Shown: positions 58,938-64,000 of the stretch, piece after piece
How positions within the stretch are numbered: position 1 is the first letter of the stretch
How the letters are laid out: the number at the start of each line of letters is the position of its first letter
Source of the DNA: Deefgea tanakiae
GTDB lineage: Bacteria > Pseudomonadota > Gammaproteobacteria > Burkholderiales > Chitinibacteraceae
Assembly (NCBI RefSeq): GCF_019665765.1
Contig: NZ_CP081150.1
Span: forward strand, 186,001 to 250,000
Length of the DNA stretch: 64,000 nucleotides
Direction: 5' to 3'
The notes under the pieces: model-generated
Databases searched by the model: none
The model's input: the letters and a program-made list of their open reading frames with translations, nothing else
What the model was told of the DNA's origin: nothing
Made by a program: the position numbers and the translations under genes

Positions 58938-59723
58938 TCAGACCAACACGGCCTGCTCGCTTTGATTACGATAATAGTTTGCCTCTGCTTCCGCGGGTGG
59001 AATGTGGCCAATCGACCCAAGCAAACGATGGTGATTGAACCACGAAACCCATTCCAATGTCGCTAGCTCCACAGATTCTAGACTTTTCCAAGGTCCCAAA
59101 CGGTGAATCACTTCTGTTTTGTAGAGTCCGTTAATCGTCTCCGCTAATGCATTGTCGTAACTATCGCCAGTTGTACCCACTGATGGCTCGATGCCAGCTT
59201 CAGTCAATCGTTCGGTGTAGCGAATCGAAACATATTGCGAACCTCGGTCGCTGTGATGAATCAACGCCTCACGCTCTGGCTGTCGCGCCCAAAGGGCTTG
59301 CTCCAACGCATCCAGCACAAACTCGGTTTGCATGTTGCGGCTCACTCGCCAGCCCACGATATAACGAGCAAAAACATCGATCACAAAAGCTACATAGACA
59401 AAGCCTTGCCAAGTCGACACGTAGGTAAAATCCGACACCCAGAGTTGATTCGGTCGTTCGGCTACGAATTGACGATTTACATGATCGCGGGGGCAAGCAA
59501 CGGCAGGATCGGGACGTGTCGTTCGCACCGCTTTGCCACGCGATACGCCGCGTAAACCGAGGCTTCGCATCAAGCGTTCAACGGTACAGCGCGCCACAGT
59601 ATGTCCATCTCGCTTGAGCTGCCGCCATACTTTTACCGCACCGTACACCTGATGATTCAATTGCCAGACACGCTCAATTTCACCGCTCAGTTGCTCATCA
59701 CGAATGGTACGCTGACAACGCAA
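58938..59723 (-). CDS. IS3-family transposase OrfB
   Basis: 261 aa in the listed frame. DDE residues in LWVSDFTYVSTWQGFVYV, LIHHSDRGSQYVSIRYTERL and GDSYDNALAETINGLYK. The frame continues upstream to about 59840 with FIDTHREQHGVEPICKLLQV, so the real product is the OrfAB frameshift fusion. Intact. Confidence 0.92.
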   Translation of the reverse strand: MRCQRTIRDEQLSGEIERVWQLNHQVYGAVKVWRQLKRDGHTVARCTVERLMRSLGLRGVSRGKAVRTTRPDPAVACPRDHVNRQFVAERPNQLWVSDFTYVSTWQGFVYVAFVIDVFARYIVGWRVSRNMQTEFVLDALEQALWARQPEREALIHHSDRGSQYVSIRYTERLTEAGIEPSVGTTGDSYDNALAETINGLYKTEVIHRLGPWKSLESVELATLEWVSWFNHHRLLGSIGHIPPAEAEANYYRNQSEQAVLV

Positions 59724-59836
59724 AGCTGGATTGCGCAGCCGAGCGGCGTAACGTCGATAGGCTGACGGGGCGACCTGTAATAGCTTGCAGATCGGCTCGA
59801 CCCCGTGCTGCTCACGGTGGGTATCGATGAATCCTC

Positions 59837-60157
59837 TTACGATTTCAAGCGGCGGTCGAGCTCCGCCTGTGCGAAATACGCGCTGGCCAGTCGCAGAATT
59901 TCGTTGGCTTTTTTAAGTTCGCGCACTTCGCGTTCTAGCGCTTTAATGCGTTCGTTCTCTGCTGAATTTTTGTTGGCTTGAACGGTATCGCCACCTTGCC
60001 GACAGCACCATGTGCGCAGCGTTTCTGGCGTGCAGCCTATTTTGCTGGCAATTGAAACGAGGGTTGCCCATTCAGATGGATATTCGGCAAGGTGCTCAAT
60101 GACCATGCGAACAGCCCGTTCGCGGACTTCGGGGGAAAAGTGAGTTGATTTCTTCAT
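59837..60157 (-). CDS. IS3-family OrfA
   Basis: 106 aa. HTH region [20 protein letters not shown] with [15 protein letters not shown], then a leucine-zipper-like [20 protein letters not shown]. Partner of the downstream OrfB; different IS subgroup from the element at 32238. Confidence 0.92.
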   Translation of the reverse strand: MKKSTHFSPEVRERAVRMVIEHLAEYPSEWATLVSIASKIGCTPETLRTWCCRQGGDTVQANKNSAENERIKALEREVRELKKANEILRLASAYFAQAELDRRLKS

Positions 60158-60208
60158 AGCGCCATTCTCTCAAGAATTGGAGCCGCCGCGAAACCCGGTG
60201 CGATTCAC

Positions 60209-61429
60209 TTAAACACCTAATTCTTCAACCCAATTTAGAGCTTGCACATGTGAACGGTTTAGCATGTCTGGTGTTATTTGTAATTGCTCACATAAGCGAG
60301 GAACTTCAGACATCTCTGGGTCTTCACAAGCCTCAGCAAGCTCTAAGAATGGACCATAGATACCGCTATGCTCCATTAAAGCATCGCTGACGGATTCAGG
60401 TAGAATTAAGGTCTCTAAGATTTTATCCATAGGCATATCAAGGAGTACATCGAGCAAAGAGAACATGCCGACAATAAACAAATTATCTTTGTCTTGACCG
60501 TCGAGTAAATGACCACCTAGCAATTCAACAAGCCGACCACGCGTAACAGCTGTTTTTAGAAGTGCGGGTGGACTTCCTGTTTCGGCACCGGCAGTTACAA
60601 GCAATAGTGTCAACCAGCGATATAGCTTTTGATAGCCCAGTATAGTCACGGCATGTCTAAATGACTGGATTTCACAAGATAAACCAAAACCAGCGGAGTT
60701 GATGTAGCGTAATAATTTAAAAGAGAGTGCTACGTCTCGTTTGAGTGCATTTTCAATGTCGCGGATTTCTGCATTATTTCGAAGCATATTGAGTAGCTGC
60801 AATATGTTTGCATACCCTGGGTTGATTACTTTGGCTGATAGTGTTTCTGGGTGCGCAAAATAGTAACCTTGGAAACAATCCATCCCAATATCTAGGCACT
60901 GTTTGAATTCATCTTTTGTTTCAACTTTCTCTGCAACTTGAAGAATTGGGTGACGACGTAGCTCTTTTGATAGAGCAGGTACCTGAGCCATTCCTAACTG
61001 TTGAATGTCTAATTTAATATAATTAGCAAACTCAATCATTGGCGCTGTTTGTGGCGTTAAAATAAAATCATCAAGAGCGATTCCAAAACCTTGAGACCTT
61101 AAATCTTTTAGTCGATTTAATAACTCTGCACTAGGTTGCGTAGATTCAACAATTTCTAATACAACTCGCTGCGGCTGTAATAACTCTAGAAAATTACTTT
61201 CTAGCATTGATTCTGCAACATTAATGAATGCTAACTTGCTTCCGACAAGCCAGTCTGTACCCATATTAGAAATCGTGTTTACAAGGACATTTGTACCTGC
61301 TTGCATATCACTTGAGAACTCAGCAGATACAGATTCTTTATTGAGACGAAATAAGAGTTCGTATCCAATAATCTGTTGTTGCCGATTTAAAATAGGCTGG
61401 CGTCCAATAAAAGCATGCTCTTGCGTCAT
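60209..61429 (-). CDS. EAL-HDOD signalling protein (CdgJ/YuxH-like)
   Basis: 406 aa. N-terminal EAL-like domain (~1-200) with IGRQPILNRQQQIIGYELLF. It lacks most metal ligands (GIALDDFILTPQT; no second-metal Asp or KxD pair of active enzymes), so it is probably not a phosphodiesterase. C-terminal HDOD domain (~205-400) with LLNMLRNNAEIRDIENALKR and DVALSFKLLRYINSAGFGLS. Such proteins regulate motility and c-di-GMP responses; the neighbour cheA fits. The IS3 element ends one base beyond its stop codon. Confidence 0.9.
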   Translation of the reverse strand: MTQEHAFIGRQPILNRQQQIIGYELLFRLNKESVSAEFSSDMQAGTNVLVNTISNMGTDWLVGSKLAFINVAESMLESNFLELLQPQRVVLEIVESTQPSAELLNRLKDLRSQGFGIALDDFILTPQTAPMIEFANYIKLDIQQLGMAQVPALSKELRRHPILQVAEKVETKDEFKQCLDIGMDCFQGYYFAHPETLSAKVINPGYANILQLLNMLRNNAEIRDIENALKRDVALSFKLLRYINSAGFGLSCEIQSFRHAVTILGYQKLYRWLTLLLVTAGAETGSPPALLKTAVTRGRLVELLGGHLLDGQDKDNLFIVGMFSLLDVLLDMPMDKILETLILPESVSDALMEHSGIYGPFLELAEACEDPEMSEVPRLCEQLQITPDMLNRSHVQALNWVEELGV

Positions 61430-61497
61430 ATATGGCTAACCGGCGTATACGCCGTGCTCCTAGTAAGTTTATTCGTTATTTGTAAATATATAACTAA

Positions 61498-63423
61498 TTA
61501 AGTAAATTGCTCTATGAATCGAGATGTTTTGATAGCAGCAGAATCTGCTGTATCTGACGCGAGTAGGTCTTCCATATCTAGCACTAAAACAATAGAACCA
61601 TCTCCAGATAAAGTAGCGCCAGCAACACCTTTAGGTCGAATGTTCTGTAGTGGCTTAATGACAACATCATCTCTACCAATAAAGCTATCCACGGCTAAAA
61701 TAAAAGAGTGTTCAGCAGACTGCATTAAAACACCAAACTGCGGAAGCTGAACTTCATTCCAGCCAATCAGGTGAGCTAAAGAGCGAACTGATAAGATCTC
61801 GTCACGTACTACAATAGTTGCACGACCAGAGACTTCTTGTACTTGTTCTTGTCGGATTGTAATAATCTCTCGAACCATTGCAAGTGGGACTGCAAATGGT
61901 TGATCGCAGACTTTAACAACGAGTACAGGCAATATGGCAAGGGTTAGTGGAAGTGAAATCGTGAAGCGAGAGCCTTCGGCAACTGTCGATTGAATGTCAA
62001 CGCGGCCATTTAGTTTTTGGATATTTGTTTTTACAACATCCATTCCGACACCGCGACCTGATACGCTTGAAATCTGATCTTTAGTCGAAAAGCCAGGTAG
62101 GAAAATTAATTGCAAGCTTTGTTTGTCATCTAGGCTATTTGCCGTTTCAATATCAATCAGGCCTTTTTCGATGGCTTTGCGTCGAATTACATCAGGACGC
62201 ATACCGCGGCCATCGTCAATAATCTCAATCCGAATATGGTCTCCAACTTGAGTCGCGGTTAGTTCGACTACTGCTTTCGCAGGCTTGCCACTTGCAATTC
62301 GTTCTTCAGTCGTTTCAACACCATGGTCTACTGCGTTGCGCACCAAATGGACTAAAGGATCATTTAAATCCTCAAGCATCGTTTTATCTAGCTCTGTTTC
62401 TTCACCAGAAATGACTAGTTCCACATCCTTGCCCATTTGACGGGCTAAATCACGTGCTAAACGAGGATATTTTTGGAACAAGCGACCAATTGGTTGCATC
62501 CGTGTTTTCATCACCGCATTTTGCAAGTCGCCAACCAGTAGGTCTAGCTGCCCGATTGCTTCATCAAGCGCTTTTAGCGTTACTCCATCCATCTTGCCGG
62601 ACATAATGTCCGCACGTAGGGTGGTAAGACGGTTTTTTGTTAACCCAATTTCACCTGATAAGTTTAAAACTTGGTCTAGTCGTACAGTGTCAATACGAAT
62701 TGTTGTTTCTTGGGTTGCGAGCTGTTGAGTATTTGCTTGAGCTCGCACATTACTTGTTGCCGCAGGCGCGGGTTTTAGGCTTTGCATAGGCTCTAAGAAT
62801 GGGCTCGCTGTTATTGGTTCTTCCACTTGTTCTGGTTGAGCGTCTTCAATTACCTTTGATTCAGACTGAATTAACGTTTGAACAGGAGCAGGCGTGGTCT
62901 CACCTAATAGGGCGTTGTATAAATTCGGCCAATCGGGCTCTGTTTTGGTTGAGGTTGACAGTGATTCGACAGCAGACATAACAGGGAGGGCATTTGGAGT
63001 ACCAACCGATACTGTAGGAGAGTCTGCTTTTCTCCCCTCCAATACATCATCTAGTGCTTTCAAAAGTGCAGGATCGGCAGGTGCAGGCTGCCTGCCTTGT
63101 GACATTTCACCAAACATTTCGCGAACCACACCGGTAGCAGCAAGTATTTCATCCATGATTTCAGGATCTAGAGTGAGTTCGGCATTACGGAGTTTATCAA
63201 ACAGATTTTCTGTTCTGTGGCATAAGCTAACCATAGAGTCGACATTTAGAAAACCAGCGCCACCTTTGATGGTGTGAAATCCACGAAAGATGTCATTCAA
63301 AAGCGCCTTGTCGTCTGGTCGTTTTTCTAGCTCAACAAGTTTATTGTCAACCTCAGATAAGAGCTCTGAGGATTCTGTCAAGAAGTCCTGCAGTAGGTCT
63401 TCCATTCCGCCGAAAACACTCAT
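61498..63423 (-). CDS. cheA: Chemotaxis histidine kinase CheA
   Basis: 641 aa. Hpt (P1) with phospho-His50 in FRGFHTIKGGAGFLN. Linker-rich middle (~130-235) rather than a clear P2. Dimerisation (P3) with LDQVLNLSGEIGLTKNRL. Kinase (P4) with LVHLVRNAVDHGVE and GRGVGMDVVKTNIQKLNG. C-terminal CheW-like P5 with LPLTLAILPVLVVKV. AGGGG before the ATG. In an operon with cheZ upstream; the HDOD-EAL gene follows. Confidence 0.96.
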   Translation of the reverse strand: MSVFGGMEDLLQDFLTESSELLSEVDNKLVELEKRPDDKALLNDIFRGFHTIKGGAGFLNVDSMVSLCHRTENLFDKLRNAELTLDPEIMDEILAATGVVREMFGEMSQGRQPAPADPALLKALDDVLEGRKADSPTVSVGTPNALPVMSAVESLSTSTKTEPDWPNLYNALLGETTPAPVQTLIQSESKVIEDAQPEQVEEPITASPFLEPMQSLKPAPAATSNVRAQANTQQLATQETTIRIDTVRLDQVLNLSGEIGLTKNRLTTLRADIMSGKMDGVTLKALDEAIGQLDLLVGDLQNAVMKTRMQPIGRLFQKYPRLARDLARQMGKDVELVISGEETELDKTMLEDLNDPLVHLVRNAVDHGVETTEERIASGKPAKAVVELTATQVGDHIRIEIIDDGRGMRPDVIRRKAIEKGLIDIETANSLDDKQSLQLIFLPGFSTKDQISSVSGRGVGMDVVKTNIQKLNGRVDIQSTVAEGSRFTISLPLTLAILPVLVVKVCDQPFAVPLAMVREIITIRQEQVQEVSGRATIVVRDEILSVRSLAHLIGWNEVQLPQFGVLMQSAEHSFILAVDSFIGRDDVVIKPLQNIRPKGVAGATLSGDGSIVLVLDMEDLLASDTADSAAIKTSRFIEQFT

Positions 63424-63450
63424 GGTGTACCCCTTGTGTGCAGAAAGATC

Positions 63451-64000
63451 TCAGAATCCGAGGCTTTCTAGCAAGTCATCAACTTGCTCTTGGTTAGTAA
63501 CAATATCTGTACGCCCTTCCACGCTGACTACTGGCCCATTAAGTAGGCTGGCATCATCGGTTTTAGTTGGTCCTTGTGGATTAAACATCAGCAGGAAGTC
63601 AAGCAAATGGCTTTCCATGTCTTTTGCCATACTGAGAACCCGCTTAATAACTTGCCCTGTCAGATCTTGGAAGTCTTGGGCCATCATAATTTCCAGCATT
63701 TGACTGCTAACTTGTTCTGATTGTTGAGCTGTAGTTGATAAATGAGTTCGCGTACGCTCTACTAAATTTTTGAATTCATCAATACTAAGCTCGTGCTTGT
63801 AGAATTGATCCCACTGTGCTGAAAGGCGTTTTGAGCTTTCAGTGATATTGTCTTGCAGGGGCTTTGCTACATCGAGTGCATTTAATGTCCGCTCAGCTGC
63901 TTGCTCGGTCATCGTTGCAACATAAGATAATCGATCTCTGGCATCTGGAATTGAAGCCGCAGCAGATTCCAGCGATTTATCCAAACCTAGTTCGCGTAGC
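63451..64000 (-). CDS. cheZ: CheY phosphatase CheZ, N-terminus beyond window
   Basis: About 183 residues are visible. The frame continues past 64000 (LRELGLDKSLESA), so the TTG at 63984 is not the start. The CheZ catalytic helix is present: EIMMAQDFQDLTGQVIKRV, with the Gln (DFQDLTGQ) that dephosphorylates CheY-P. The C-terminal CheY-binding tail ends QEQVDDLLESLGF. 27 bp before cheA, same strand. Confidence 0.93.
   Translation of the reverse strand, partial: LRELGLDKSLESAAASIPDARDRLSYVATMTEQAAERTLNALDVAKPLQDNITESSKRLSAQWDQFYKHELSIDEFKNLVERTRTHLSTTAQQSEQVSSQMLEIMMAQDFQDLTGQVIKRVLSMAKDMESHLLDFLLMFNPQGPTKTDDASLLNGPVVSVEGRTDIVTNQEQVDDLLESLGF

Larger units (their letters stand above)
58899..60207 (-). 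mobile_element. IS3-family insertion sequence, second type
   Basis: 1309 bp. Terminal repeats begin TGAATCGCACCG and continue GTTTCGCGG at both ends (58899-58926 and 60180-60207, inverted). OrfA and orfB are intact. Flanking triplets differ (AGC against CTT), so there is no target duplication, pointing to a deletion or recombination after insertion. Confidence 0.9.

Overview
The window looks like a chromosomal segment of a chitin-degrading betaproteobacterium of the order Neisseriales, most likely family Chitinibacteraceae (Chitinibacter/Deefgea-like). Three things suggest this: two large secreted chitinases (GH18 and GH19, each with two CBM5/12 chitin-binding modules), a betaproteobacterial 16S rRNA gene, and betaproteobacterial gene neighbourhoods (maf, yceD, rpmF, plsX and the fab cluster; secB with grxC and gpsA). 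The genus is an inference from memory of 16S and gene content, not from a search.

Layout. 1-3.8 kb: a truncated extradiol dioxygenase, dnaQ, a TPR protein and ispD, convergent with queD. 4.4-7.3 kb: the GH18 chitinase. 7.4-12.3 kb: an orphan ParA-like ATPase, an unrecognised protein and a PAS-GAF-PAS-GGDEF-EAL protein. 12.4-20.7 kb: an RsmI-like methylase and maf on the minus strand, then yceD-rpmF-plsX-fabH-fabD-fabG-acpP-fabF. 20.9-30.9 kb: lipocalin, pabB-pabC, ankyrin protein, mltF, gltX, an acetyltransferase and a GH3 hexosaminidase. 31-34.2 kb: a GGDEF-EAL gene destroyed by an IS3 insertion and by an in-frame stop codon. 34.3-36.1 kb: the GH19 chitinase. 36.4-51.5 kb: nhaR-like regulator, HPF-like protein, htpX, DUF4397 lipoprotein, an alpha/beta hydrolase, argS, a hybrid histidine kinase, NUDIX-mnmA, gpsA, an SH3 protein, secB and grxC. 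51.8-57.5 kb: a complete rRNA operon (16S, tRNA-Ile, tRNA-Ala, 23S, 5S). 57.5-60.2 kb: a pile-up of insertion-sequence remnants and one IS3 element. 60.2-64 kb: an HDOD-EAL protein, cheA and the start-truncated cheZ.

How the genes connect. The GH18 and GH19 chitinases, the GH3 N-acetylhexosaminidase and the cell-wall transglycosylase MltF form a GlcNAc-polymer theme. plsX to fabF supplies fatty-acid and phospholipid synthesis. Three c-di-GMP or signal-domain proteins (one intact GGDEF-EAL, one pseudogene, one HDOD-EAL), a hybrid kinase and CheA/CheZ cover surface and motility signalling.

The most unusual signal is a family of at least eleven dispersed imperfect palindromes, all exactly 47 bp long. 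They begin KGTAT and end ATACM, have an inner AGYCATT/AATGRCT stem, occur only between genes, and usually lie just 3' of a stop codon. I do not recognise the family. Other structured non-coding signals are three hairpins with a 30-31 bp period in the fabF leader, a triple 9-bp TTGTACA repeat before acpP, and a cluster of palindromes after the hybrid kinase gene.
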